DNA of 64,000 nucleotides from Sphingomonas sp. (lineage in GTDB: Bacteria > Pseudomonadota > Alphaproteobacteria > Sphingomonadales > Sphingomonadaceae). Location: positions 40,569-104,568 of the forward strand of contig JANXUU010000140.1 of NCBI GenBank assembly GCA_025356055.1. Reading direction: 5' to 3'. Below the pieces are notes generated by a model. The model was not told where the DNA came from. It made no database searches and saw only the letters and a list, made by a program, of their open reading frames with translations. Shown here one piece after another: positions 19,457-28,068 of this stretch (the first letter of the stretch is position 1; each line of letters opens with the position of its first letter). Position numbers and translations under genes: made by a program.

Positions 19457-20331
19457 GCCTGAGTCATCGGGATTGCGCTTCGCTGGTCCGCGGCCTGCTC
19501 GGTCGTGTTCCCGGTCAAAAACGACACAAGGTCGCTGATCAGCCGTTCCTTCTCGATTGCGAACAGACCGTGTGCCGAGCCGTCATATTCGATCAGCTGC
19601 GCGCCGGGAACGTCGCGAGCGACTATACGACCAGTGGCATCGATCGGAACGGTCACGTCCGCCGTTCCGTGAATGACGAGGGTCGGCACGGTAAAGCTCT
19701 TGAGATCGGGGCGGAAGTCGGTTGTCCCGAATGACTTCGCCGCAGCGAGAGTCGGGCGCAGGCCAGCCATCAGTGCTTGCCGCTGAGCATCGTCGAGCAC
19801 TTCGTCGCTGACCGGTGAGCTCATCACGCCAACCCCGAAGAAATCCTTGAAGAAGCCCTTCATGAAGTGCGCGCGGTCTTTTTTCATTCCGGCCGTCATC
19901 TCGTCGAACGTCGCCTGGGGAACACCGTCTGGATTATCGTCGGTCTGAAGCATGTAGGGTACCACCGACGAGATCAGCACGGCCTTCGAGACGCGCTGGG
20001 CGCCTTGGCGCGAAAGAAAGCGCGCAACCTCGCCGCCGCCCATTGAGAATCCGACCAATGCAACCTGCTCGCTGATACCGGCATGGTTGAGGATCGCCGC
20101 GACATCGTCGCTCAATGTATCATAATCATAGCCGTCCCACGGCTGGTCCGAACGTCCGAACCCGCGGCGGTCAGGGATGATTGTGCGGCAACCGCTCTCG
20201 ACCAGCGCCAGCGCAGCATCGTCGAACGTGTCGCCTGTCAATGGCCAGCCGTGAAGCAGAACGACCGGAGCGCCCTTTCCCCAATCCTTGTAATAAAGAT
20301 GGGTATTATCGCGAGCTTTGGCAAAGGGCAT
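19453..20331 (-). CDS. alpha/beta hydrolase of the non-haem chloroperoxidase/arylesterase group
   Basis: A 292-residue alpha/beta hydrolase. The oxyanion loop LLHGWPLTG, the nucleophile elbow GFSMGGGE, the acid in HGTADVTVP and the His in GSAHGLF make a complete triad. The YYKDWGKG start and DRRGFGRSDQPW segment are typical of bacterial cofactor-free haloperoxidase/arylesterase proteins. AGGAGAG precedes the ATG. The natural substrate is unknown. No signal peptide is seen, so it is probably cytoplasmic. The 190 bases upstream hold nothing recognisable. Confidence 0.88.
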   Translation of the reverse strand: MPFAKARDNTHLYYKDWGKGAPVVLLHGWPLTGDTFDDAALALVESGCRTIIPDRRGFGRSDQPWDGYDYDTLSDDVAAILNHAGISEQVALVGFSMGGGEVARFLSRQGAQRVSKAVLISSVVPYMLQTDDNPDGVPQATFDEMTAGMKKDRAHFMKGFFKDFFGVGVMSSPVSDEVLDDAQRQALMAGLRPTLAAAKSFGTTDFRPDLKSFTVPTLVIHGTADVTVPIDATGRIVARDVPGAQLIEYDGSAHGLFAIEKERLISDLVSFLTGNTTEQAADQRSAIPMTQA

Positions 20332-20522
20332 CGAAACTCTCCTGATGGGCGCCTGGGGGGACGGGGCGTCTCAATAGGTTGAACTCGCGACAGCCTTAGG
20401 TGTTGCTCAGCTCGTCGTGCCGTTTGCGGAGGTTACCCCGACGAAATGGCGCGAGCGCATTCGATGCAAGGTAAGACCTTAGGCGACATCGGCCGCGGAA
20501 GCATTTTTAGATGGGAAATTCA

Positions 20523-21836
20523 CTAGCGCGAGGCAACTCGGTCGTCACTGGTATCGCGGTGATAAACGTCGTCGCTGAAGGCGATCTGGCCATTGTCGGC
20601 ACGGGCGGTAATGTAACTGATAAACACCGGCGTTCCCTGCGGTAGGCGGACATTAAGCTCGGGATCAGCGGCTGGCGCGATCATGTTGCCACCAAGCCAG
20701 CGACCAAGGCGCTTAGCGTCTTCGAGGCGGACACAGCCGTTCGACAGCGTGCGCTGGTTCTGGTCAAAAAGGGCGCGATTATTGGTGTCGTGGAGGTAAA
20801 TGCCCTGTGGGTTGTTGAAGTTGAATTTGACGACGCCCATTGAATTGGCGGCGCCGGGGAGCTCGCGCAGCTTGACTTCGGAAGTGCCGGCCATCACGCC
20901 TTTCCAATTGACTGAGGAAGCAGGCAGCACAGCGGGAGCTTCCCAGTCGGCGATGACCTCATAGCCATTCTTCTTGAGCCACGAGATCCCCGTCTTGACG
21001 ACGTGCGGCGCGATCAACTTGCGGCCCAAGTCGCTTGGAATGTTCCAATAGGGATTGAAGGTCGCGTACCAGATCGTGCTGGCGACCATCGGGGTCTGCG
21101 CGTCGGGGCGGCCGACGACAACCTTCATCGTGTCGACGACGCGGCCGTCCTGGACCATCGAAAGCCGCTGTGTTGCCGCGTTAACGAGGATGAAGCGGCC
21201 GGTCGCGGGAAGGGCACGGAGGCGGTCGAGGTTGGCAACTATCCGCGCGTCAGGATGTGCGTAGCCCGACAATTGCGCCTGTGCCCAGGCGACATCGCGC
21301 AGCTCGGCATACATCGGGCTGACCGCCGACACAGCGGCGAGGTGATCGGGTAGCGACGAGGCGCGTGCCGCCTGCTCGAGAACATAGCCTGGCGCGGGCG
21401 CGTGCGGGGAAAGACGCGGGTCATTGTAAGTCATGCCCCGGGCGGGTGCGTAAAGCGTGGCGACATAGCGAAGCCACGCGGCGGACATCAGCCGCTCAGC
21501 GCGCGCAGCCGAAGGGCGATCGTTGGTTAAGGCGAGCGCGGCCTGTATTTCGTCGGCAAGTTGAGGGCCGATGGAGAGCCCATCGTAAGGAGCACGGCGC
21601 AGCGTCCGCAACAGCGCGACCGCGACCGGGGAAGCGGGGCCGTTCTTCAGCCACAGCGGCGCATTGGCGTGCTGGGCATAAAAGCGTTCTACTGCTGCGT
21701 CGATCGCCGTATCGCCGGTGGTGGAGAGGGCGGACACGGGAATCGTTGCCATTTCCGTGTTTGACGCGGCCACTGCCGGCAGCGGAGCGAAGGCGATCGT
21801 CGCCGCGAGGAGGGTCTTGACCAGCGTCGGCTTCAC
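20523..21836 (-). CDS. L,D-transpeptidase (YcbB-like, YkuD domain)
   Basis: A 437-residue periplasmic enzyme that probably makes 3-3 peptidoglycan crosslinks or attaches proteins to murein. It starts at GTG with AGGAAG upstream. A signal peptide (LVKTLLAATIAFAPLPAVAA) is followed by a scaffold domain. The YkuD catalytic domain has YLHDTNNRALF and SNGCVRLED, giving the His and catalytic Cys of the HxxN...SxGCxR pattern. The domain order matches the YcbB/LdtD group, but the protein is shorter than E. coli YcbB. Confidence 0.92.
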   Translation of the reverse strand: MKPTLVKTLLAATIAFAPLPAVAASNTEMATIPVSALSTTGDTAIDAAVERFYAQHANAPLWLKNGPASPVAVALLRTLRRAPYDGLSIGPQLADEIQAALALTNDRPSAARAERLMSAAWLRYVATLYAPARGMTYNDPRLSPHAPAPGYVLEQAARASSLPDHLAAVSAVSPMYAELRDVAWAQAQLSGYAHPDARIVANLDRLRALPATGRFILVNAATQRLSMVQDGRVVDTMKVVVGRPDAQTPMVASTIWYATFNPYWNIPSDLGRKLIAPHVVKTGISWLKKNGYEVIADWEAPAVLPASSVNWKGVMAGTSEVKLRELPGAANSMGVVKFNFNNPQGIYLHDTNNRALFDQNQRTLSNGCVRLEDAKRLGRWLGGNMIAPAADPELNVRLPQGTPVFISYITARADNGQIAFSDDVYHRDTSDDRVASR

Positions 21837-22282
21837 AGCCGCTTCCTTTCAATTCGAATGACTTGAAGGACCAAACGACGCAACGGCTCGCTTTGTTGCG
21901 CGTTGTCGCTCGCAGGTTTCCACACCGCACGCGCAGATGATGCGCTTATATCACACCCATTCGTCGTGATTGAAGTAGAATGGCGAAAATGAGCCAAAAA
22001 AGCCTGAACGATTAAGCAAGGATAAGGCTTATTTCGCTTTTTGTGACGCGACAGGTTGGTTAAAGTCAGGCTAATCGATCGTTCGTGACACGATACCACA
22101 GGCGGTAGTCTTCTCGCTCGCTCGAGGAATCCGACGATCAAGTCATCCCATCCGTTAGCAGAAACAGGCCCAGAAAGTACGGCTACCCTGAGTCCCGGGG
22201 TGTTCGATCTGGCGGAACCGGACGATCAGTGGCGCTCATCAATCCCTTGGGGCATGAATTCTATCGGAGCCGCGTTCCGGTC
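21837..22282. other. intergenic region upstream of the L,D-transpeptidase
   Basis: About 446 bases lie between the transpeptidase start and the uvrD stop. It is AT-richer than the surroundings at 21950-22060, with an ATAAGGCTTAT palindrome and paired A/T runs (CAAAAAAGCC ... GCTTTTTG), as expected of a promoter region for the minus-strand transpeptidase. No protein-coding frame with credible composition and no tRNA-like fold was seen. Confidence 0.4.
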
Positions 22283-24648
22283 CTACCCCAAGCTCACAAA
22301 ACTATCGAGTACGCGCTTTCGCCCAGCGTGCTCGAAGTCGATTTCCAGCTTGTTGCCTTCGATCGCGGCGATCTGACCGTAGCCGAATTTGGCATGGAAG
22401 ACGCGTTGGTCGAGGGAGAGGTCAGTGCGGCCCTTGTTGCCGAGGGAGACGGCGGGGGAGCGGGATTCGGAAGGGGGGGGGCTTGCCTTCACCTTTTCGC
22501 TGCCACCGCGGCTTTTTCCATCATCAATTGAAGACCGCCCCCAGCGGTCTTCAGTTCGTCCGGGGGACGATCGACCTGATGATTCCCAAGCGGGGGATGG
22601 GTTCAGGGCGCGCATTACGCCAGGGCCTCGGCGTTCGACGCGGGAGACGTGGGCGAAGGGGTCGCTGTGCTCGCTCCACTGGGCGCGCCAGAGCGACTCG
22701 CCGCCGGTCATGGTGGTTTCTTGCTCGATATGGTCCTGCGGCAGTTCGGCGACAAAGCGGCTGGGGATCGAGCTGGTCCACTGGCCGTAGATGCGGCGGT
22801 TGGCGGCGTGGAGGATGGTGGCGCGGGTGCGGGCGCGGGTGAGCGCGACGTAGGCGAGGCGGCGTTCTTCCTCAAGGCTTGCCAGCCCGCCTTCGTCGAG
22901 CGCGCGTTGCGAGGGGAACACGCCTTCCTCCCAGCCAGCGAGGAACAGGATCGGGAATTCGAGGCCCTTGGCGGCGTGGATGGTCATGATCGTGACCTTG
23001 GGCTCGCCGCGTTTGGCGTCATTGTCCATGACGAGGGAGACGTGTTCGAGGAACGCGCCGAGGGTGTCATACTCCTCCATCGCGCGGGTGAGCTCGGTGA
23101 GATTCTCGAGGCGGCCGGAGGATTCGGCGGAGCGCTCAGCGGTCAGCGCGGCGGTGTAGCCGGATTCGTCGAGGATCAGACGGGCGAGCTCGGGATGGGG
23201 GACGTCCATCGAGCGCCATTTGCCGATGTCGCCGACAAAGCGGCCGAGGCTGCGGCAGGCCTGGGGAGTGAGTTCGTCGCTGTCGAGCATCTGCGCGGCG
23301 GCGAAGAGGAGAGGTTGGCTGGTAGCGCGGGCAAAGCTGTGGATCCGCTCGACCGCCTTGTCGCCGAGGCCGCGCTTGGGGACGTTGACGATGCGCTCGA
23401 AGGCAAGGTCGTCGGCGGGTTGAGCGACGAGGCGAAGGTAGGCCAATGCGTCGCGGATCTCGGCTCGCTCGTAGAAGCGAAAACCCCCCACGATCTGATA
23501 GGCGAGGCCGATGGCGATGAAGCGCTCCTCCAGCTCGCGCGTCTGGAATTGCGCGCGCACTAGGATGGCGGTGTCGTCAAGTGTCCCGCCGCCGCGCTGA
23601 TGGCTTTCGATCTCTTCGCCGATGCGGCGGGCTTCCTCGGGGCCGTCCCACACGCCGATGACGCGGACCTTGTCGCCGCCGTCCGCCGCAGTCCACAGCG
23701 TCTTGCCGAGGCGGCCCGAGTTGTGCGCGATGAGGCCGGTGGCGGCGGCGAGGATGTGCGGGGTCGAGCGGTAATTCTGCTCGAGCCGGATGACGGCGGC
23801 CCCGGGAAACTCCTGTTCAAAGCGCAGGATATTGGCAACCTCGGCCCCCCGCCACGAGTAGATCGACTGGTCATCGTCGCCGACGCAGCACAGGTTGCGG
23901 CGCGGCTCGGCGAGGAGTTTGAGCCAGTCGTACTGGGAAGCGTTGGTGTCCTGATATTCGTCGACGAGGATATATTTGAAGCGGTCGCGGTAGGTTTCGA
24001 GCACGTCGGGGTGCGCGCGGAAGATGGTCAGCATATGCAGCAGGAGGTCGCCGAAGTCGCACGCATTGAGGGTGCGCAGGCGAGCCTGGTAGGCGGCGTA
24101 AAGCTCTGCTCCCTTGCCGTTGGCGAAGGCTTCGGCTTCGGCGGCGTCGATGTGCGCGGGGGTCCAGCCGCGGTTCTTCCAGCGGTCGATCACCCCGGCG
24201 AGCTGGCGCGCGGGCCAGCGTTTTTCGTCGAGAGTGGCGGCGAGGATAAGCTGTTTTAGGAGGCGCAGCTGGTCGTCGGTGTCGAGGATGGTGAAGTTTG
24301 ACTGGAGGCCAACCAGTTCGGCATGAGCGCGGAGCATTAGCGCGGCGACCGAGTGGAAGGTGCCGAGCCACGGCATCCCCTCGATCGCGCCGCCCGAAAT
24401 GCGCGCAATGCGCTCCTTCATCTCGCGCGCGGCCTTGTTGGTGAAGGTGACCGCGAGGATCTCGGCCACGCGCGGCGCGAGGCGATGAGGTGGGCGAGGC
24501 GGGCGGTCAGCGCGCTGGTCTTGCCCGTGCCCGCCCCGGCGAGGACCAGGACGGGCCCTTCGGTAGTCAGCACGGCCTCACGCTGGGGAGCGTTGAGGCC
24601 GGTCAGATAGGCAGTTTCATCGTTGGTCAGGGAGGGGGACTCGGGCAC
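22283..24648 (-). pseudogene. uvrD: UvrD/PcrA-type DNA helicase interrupted by a frameshift
   Basis: ATP-dependent 3'-5' superfamily 1 helicase of nucleotide-excision and mismatch repair. The N-terminal piece (frame 1) holds [14 protein letters not shown] and the Walker A motif AGAGTGKT. The rest (728 codons, frame 2) holds [18 protein letters not shown], the DEYQDTN Walker B motif, QNYRST and the C-terminal TIHAAKGLEF helicase motif. They join at about 24461-24471, where [14 protein letters not shown] should run into EILAVTFTN but one base (modulo 3) is missing. Either the gene is broken or the assembly has an indel; everything else is intact. The start near 24648 is uncertain. Confidence 0.88.
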
Positions 24649-24686
24649 GTCCGGGAGGTAGGGGAGCGGGAACGAAACGGCAACCG

Positions 24687-24727
24687 TTAGCCACGCGAAG
24701 TTATCCGCGATATCCCCGTTATCCACA
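24687..24727 (+). repeat. cluster of DnaA-box-like nonamers
   Basis: One perfect DnaA box, TTATCCACA, lies at 24719-24727. It is directly preceded by two related nonamers in the same orientation with exact 9-base periodicity, ATATCCCCG (24710-24718) and TTATCCGCG (24701-24709). A further variant, TTAGCCACG, is at 24687-24695. The cluster is just upstream of the uvrD start in non-coding sequence. A DnaA-regulated promoter is the simplest reading. A replication origin is less likely because the flank is not AT-rich. Confidence 0.4.
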
Positions 24728-25166
24728 GGCATGGTGCGCAGGATTCCGCTTTGCGCGACTCGTGGCGAGGCCCATAAAAAGAAGGTGATCGGGGCAGTGG
24801 CCTTGGCCACTTCGGCAACGAAGCGACCAGGAACCAATGCACCGATCTCCGCCGGCAGGCGATGGTGATGCGAACGAAACGTTGAAATCCCTCGGGATGT
24901 AGGCAGATCGGAAGTTCACCGGACCGGTTGGCAAGAGGCGCCGGAAGAGTCGGTCTTTCTGTCGCAGCTACCCGAACTCGCAAGAGGGAAGGAAAGCGCG
25001 AAAAGAGGGTCGATCCAAGAAGGGCCGCGACAAGGACGCTGAATACGGTCTTCGGATCGGGATCATCATCCGGACGCGACGCCTGAGCTGGTTAGCTAGG
25101 ATCGAACGACAGGGGAGCGCAAGCCGACCAGGTCACGAACACCGGCAGATCCTTCGCTCGGCGCAG
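24728..25166 (+). other. non-coding stretch that may encode a plus-strand RNA
   Basis: About 440 bases between the DnaA-box-like cluster and a strong plus-strand terminator contain no convincing protein. The composition is mixed, with purine-rich runs around 24980-25020. I looked for the conserved cores of SRP RNA, RNase P RNA, 6S RNA and tmRNA and did not recognise any. A structured RNA ending at the terminator is possible but unproven. Confidence 0.25.
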
Positions 25167-25200
25167 TGGGGGCTGGCAGCAATGCCGGCCCCCATTTCTG
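25167..25200 (+). terminator. strong intrinsic-terminator-like hairpin
   Basis: TGGGGGCTGGC (25167-25177) pairs with GCCGGCCCCCA (25184-25194) over 11 base pairs with one T-G wobble and a six-base loop. TTTCTGT follows. A second, weaker hairpin at 25206-25230 repeats the first 15 bases (GGCTGGCAGCAATGC at 25171 and again at 25207, a 36-base period). No plus-strand gene lies upstream for more than 2.5 kb, so whatever is terminated here is unannotated. Confidence 0.55.
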
Positions 25201-25302
25201 TATGCGGGCTGGCAGCAATGCTGTCCTCCCATTTACCCTTCGCGAGTTGGGCCTTTTCGGGCTTGCCTTCCGCCCCTGCTCCATCCCGGCTAGGGCGCGG
25301 CG

Positions 25303-25647
25303 ATGGCCAAAGCCGATCGCCTTGAACGAATGGACATCCGCCGGGTCCAGCTCGAAGCTGACTATCGTGAGGCACTCCTCGCCGCGTTGCGCATCGCGGC
25401 AGAAGGGACATGGGGTCTGTTCGATCACAAGCCTGACCGCGCCGCGCGTGCCCGCACCGCCCCGGTCATTGCCGAACTCACCGGCCTCGCCGAAGAAACC
25501 GACGAGTTGCGCGCGACCCTTGAACTCGAACCCTTCGCTCTTCACCGCGACTTTATCGCCGCCCGCGGTCCGGTCTCGCCAAGCGAAGTCGGCGAGCGGA
25601 AACAGGCGCAGGCGTGGCTCGACCGACTGGACGTCAATCGACGATGA
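25303..25647 (+). CDS. hypothetical charged alpha-helical protein
   Basis: A 114-residue soluble protein, strongly charged and predicted helical (RLERMDIRRVQLEADYREALLAAL ...), with no membrane segment or known motif. Codon usage is normal for the window. It probably belongs to a small lineage-specific family; no function can be assigned. Its 3' end overlaps the convergent cupredoxin gene by 14 bases. Confidence 0.65.
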   Translation: MAKADRLERMDIRRVQLEADYREALLAALRIAAEGTWGLFDHKPDRAARARTAPVIAELTGLAEETDELRATLELEPFALHRDFIAARGPVSPSEVGERKQAQAWLDRLDVNRR

Positions 25648-26011
25648 TGGTCGCGCTCATGCCCATCATCTTGTGCCCGAAGTGGGTGCACTTCGCCTTG
25701 TAGGTTCCGCGCGCCGGGGTCAGCGTCACGCTTGCGCTGGTGTGACCGGCAAGCTCCACTTCGCCATGCTCTACCGGGCCGGTAACGACAGTGGCGTGAG
25801 CAAAGAATTCGGGCGCGGTGAAGTTGTGGCTCGAGCCCGAGGCGTTGGTGAAGACGAGCCGCACCGGTCGGCCGGCGGCGAGGCGGATCGTGGCGGGCGC
25901 GATGTGGAAATTCGACAGGGCGACGGTCACTGGTGCCGGCCCCTGCGCGGCGGTGGGCACCGCGAAGGCGATTGCGGGTGCCAGCATCATCGAGAGCAGG
26001 GAGCGTGTCAT
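25634..26011 (-). CDS. secreted cupredoxin-like copper protein
   Basis: A 125-residue protein with a signal peptide (LLSMMLAPAIAFAVPTAAQ) and a single cupredoxin domain. Type-1 copper ligands are visible: His in GSSHNFTAPEFF and Cys-His-Met in CTHFGHKMMG, where the ligand spacing resembles small plastocyanin/azurin-like proteins. AAGGAAG precedes the ATG. It may shuttle electrons or buffer copper in the periplasm. No copper-resistance genes adjoin it. Confidence 0.85.
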   Translation of the reverse strand: MTRSLLSMMLAPAIAFAVPTAAQGPAPVTVALSNFHIAPATIRLAAGRPVRLVFTNASGSSHNFTAPEFFAHATVVTGPVEHGEVELAGHTSASVTLTPARGTYKAKCTHFGHKMMGMSATIIVD

Positions 26012-26254
26012 GCCAGCTTCCTTCAGCCTTGGGTCCGGCAGGTTTATACCTGTTCGAACGGTATGGCGAGGTTCCTGGGGTTTTCTTTGCCAAAGACGCA
26101 CTGGCCGGATCGGACGGCCGCGCCAGGTTGGCTCGTGTCCCTTTGCCGACCCCGATTCCGCATCGCGGATGCGAAAGAGGCGGCGGGCCTGTTCGGTCCG
26201 CCGCCTCGATGGCCCGACCTGGGGAAGGTCGGGGCTGGTGCTCGCCGGGGAGTA

Positions 26255-26653
26255 TCAGGCGAGCATGTTCGCAGGAACGCGGCCGCCGTTGTCGGCCAAT
26301 TGCTGCATCGTCGCGCGGTGGAGCCACATGTTCATCTCGGTACTGCCGTCCTTTTCGCCGGTGTAACCAAGCTCAGTCGCCAGCGCTTCGCGGTTCGACA
26401 GGCTCGAATCGATCCCGAGCAATTTCATCAGGTCGACGATCGAGCTCTTCCAGTTGAGATCGGGATTGCCCTTGTCGCTCGAGATCTGGTTGAGCACGGC
26501 CTCGACATCGACCGGGGCCTGGGTTGCGACGGGGGCGGTGTCTACCGCCGCCGAGCCGACGGAGCCATCATTGGCCTGGCCCTGCGGGTCGGCGGATTGC
26601 GCCGCCGCAGGATGGCCGAAGATGGCGTTCTTGATCGCGCTGAAAATGCTCAT
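26255..26653 (-). CDS. DUF3597 domain protein
   Basis: A 132-residue protein. The N-terminus MSIFSAIKNAIFG, an Ala/Asp/Gln-rich spacer and the conserved C-terminal domain (DLNWKSSIVDLMKLLGIDSSLSNREALATELGYTG) match DUF3597, structurally LysM-like in appearance but of unknown function. It lies four bases after the PA2169-family gene, so the two form an operon. Such pairs are often stress-induced in sphingomonads; that is inference. Confidence 0.87.
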   Translation of the reverse strand: MSIFSAIKNAIFGHPAAAQSADPQGQANDGSVGSAAVDTAPVATQAPVDVEAVLNQISSDKGNPDLNWKSSIVDLMKLLGIDSSLSNREALATELGYTGEKDGSTEMNMWLHRATMQQLADNGGRVPANMLA

Positions 26654-26657
26654 GATG

Positions 26658-27110
26658 TTAAGCCTCCATGCTGTGCTTTAGGTTGCTCATCCGGTCGTGA
26701 CCCTGGCGGACCGAGGTAAACGCCTGTTCGACTGCGTTACGCGAAGATGCAGACAGGTTGACGTCCTTCAGGGCAGTTTCGAACTTCTCCTTCAGATAAT
26801 CCTCGCCACGCTCGACCTCGTTGATGATCGCCTTGTCGTCGCGTCCGGTGATCGCGGCCTTGAGGTCGAGGTAGCGTTGGTGAGTCTTGCCGAGGAAGCT
26901 GCCGTCACCCTCGGCCTCGCCGCCGAGCGCACTGACCTGCTGGCGGAGGGTGTTGACGCACTGGCTGCGGTCGTCGGCGAATTTGCCGAAGAGGTCCTTG
27001 AACTGCGACGACTCAACATGCTCGGCGGCGTCGCGGTAGCCGGTGACGCTGTCGATCAGCGTAGCGGTAAGCGTGTTGAGCGCGGTGATCTCGGTACTGG
27101 TTACGGCCAT
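26658..27110 (-). CDS. PA2169-family four-helix-bundle protein (DUF2383)
   Basis: A 150-residue ferritin-like four-helix-bundle protein. ALNTLTATLIDSVTGYRDAAEHV, FGKFADDRSQCVNTLRQQV and GRDDKAIINEVERGEDYLKEKF follow the PA2169/DUF2383 pattern. Family members are general-stress proteins of unknown chemistry. CAGGAG precedes the ATG at 27110; a longer upstream extension has no similarity. It is co-transcribed with the DUF3597 gene. Confidence 0.87.
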   Translation of the reverse strand: MAVTSTEITALNTLTATLIDSVTGYRDAAEHVESSQFKDLFGKFADDRSQCVNTLRQQVSALGGEAEGDGSFLGKTHQRYLDLKAAITGRDDKAIINEVERGEDYLKEKFETALKDVNLSASSRNAVEQAFTSVRQGHDRMSNLKHSMEA

Positions 27111-27291
27111 GACAAAACTCCTGTCGGTGGTGGGATATTGCCGGCTCAACGCATCAGGCGGCGGCTGGATGCCCACGAGGAAAGATTTTCGGACGCGAGT
27201 GGCGCACGGCTTGCCTCACCCGGTGCAACGGGCTGGCGCGGGTGGCGCGCGCTCGATAGTCTGGTAGCTCGACATCGACGGGAGAAGAAGC

Positions 27292-28068
27292 ATGCGGAAC
27301 AGGTGGATGATCGCGGTCGCCGGCGCGGTGGCGGTGGCGCTGGCGGGTAGCGGGGCCGAGGCGGGGTTCAGCGTCGCGCGCAACGGGGGGATCGAGGCGG
27401 CGGTCGCGGCGCCGGGCCGGAGCGCGGACAATGTGAAGCTCGACGCGTCGCGCAAGCCGGCGCAATTGCTGGGCTTCCTCGGGCTGAGGCCGGGGATGCG
27501 GGTCGCCGATATGTTCGGAGCCAATCATTATTGGGCCGAGATTTTCGCTACCGCAGTCGGTCCCAAGGGGCGGGTCGTGGTGTGGGAGCCGGCGCAATTC
27601 TATGGCGACAAGGCAAAGACTGACTTCACCTCGTTCGCGGCGAGCAGGCCCAACGTGACGCTGATCTCGAGCCCGTTCGCCGCGCCGAACCTGGCACCGC
27701 GCAGCTTCGACTTCATGCTGATCAACCTCGACTATCACGACGTCTATTGGGAGAGCGCGAAGTACAAGATCGGGCGAATGGAGCCCGATGCGTGGCTCAG
27801 GACGATGTTCGCGGCGATAAAGCCGGGCGGGATCGTCGGGGTAGTCGACCATGTCGGGCCGGCCGGCGACACGCGCGCGATCGTCGAGAAGGAACATCGC
27901 ATCGACCCGGCGGTGGTGAGGGCCGATTTCGAGCGTGCGGGCTTCGTGCTTGACGGTGAGAGCCAGCTGCTGCGCAACCCGGCTGATGACCACAGTCTGC
28001 TGGTGTTCGACCAGGCGATCCGCGGCAAGACAGACCGCTTCGTCTATCGCTTCAAGCGCCCACGTTGA
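27292..28068 (+). CDS. exported class I SAM-dependent methyltransferase-like protein
   Basis: A 258-residue protein with an N-terminal signal-like helix (MIAVAGAVAVALAGSGAEA) before a Rossmann methyltransferase-like domain. GLRPGMRVADMFGANHYWAE is the motif I region and IKPGGIVGVVDHVG is post-motif III. It resembles the COG4798 group of predicted methyltransferases that oddly carry export signals. A periplasmic location would deprive it of SAM, so catalytic activity is uncertain. GGGAGAAG lies before the ATG. Its stop overlaps the next start. Confidence 0.82.
   Translation: MRNRWMIAVAGAVAVALAGSGAEAGFSVARNGGIEAAVAAPGRSADNVKLDASRKPAQLLGFLGLRPGMRVADMFGANHYWAEIFATAVGPKGRVVVWEPAQFYGDKAKTDFTSFAASRPNVTLISSPFAAPNLAPRSFDFMLINLDYHDVYWESAKYKIGRMEPDAWLRTMFAAIKPGGIVGVVDHVGPAGDTRAIVEKEHRIDPAVVRADFERAGFVLDGESQLLRNPADDHSLLVFDQAIRGKTDRFVYRFKRPR

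Noticed and set aside
22229-22531. Plus-strand 100-codon frame at the end of uvrD
   Set aside because: It lies mostly antisense to conserved uvrD C-terminal sequence and has no homologous features.
24687-24727. Chromosomal replication origin at the DnaA-box-like cluster
   Set aside because: The flank is not AT-rich, only one box is perfect and no typical origin neighbours (hemE, dnaA, parAB, gidA) are present. Kept only as a regulatory or repeat observation.
24841-25166. tmRNA, SRP RNA, RNase P RNA or 6S RNA in the non-coding stretch
   Set aside because: None of the conserved cores was recognisable by eye, and no ALAA-type tag reading frame was found.
25166-26719. Long plus-strand open frame (about 517 codons) over the cupredoxin, DUF3597 and part of the PA2169 genes
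   Set aside because: It is antisense to three recognisable protein families and itself has random-looking composition, a GC-rich shadow frame.
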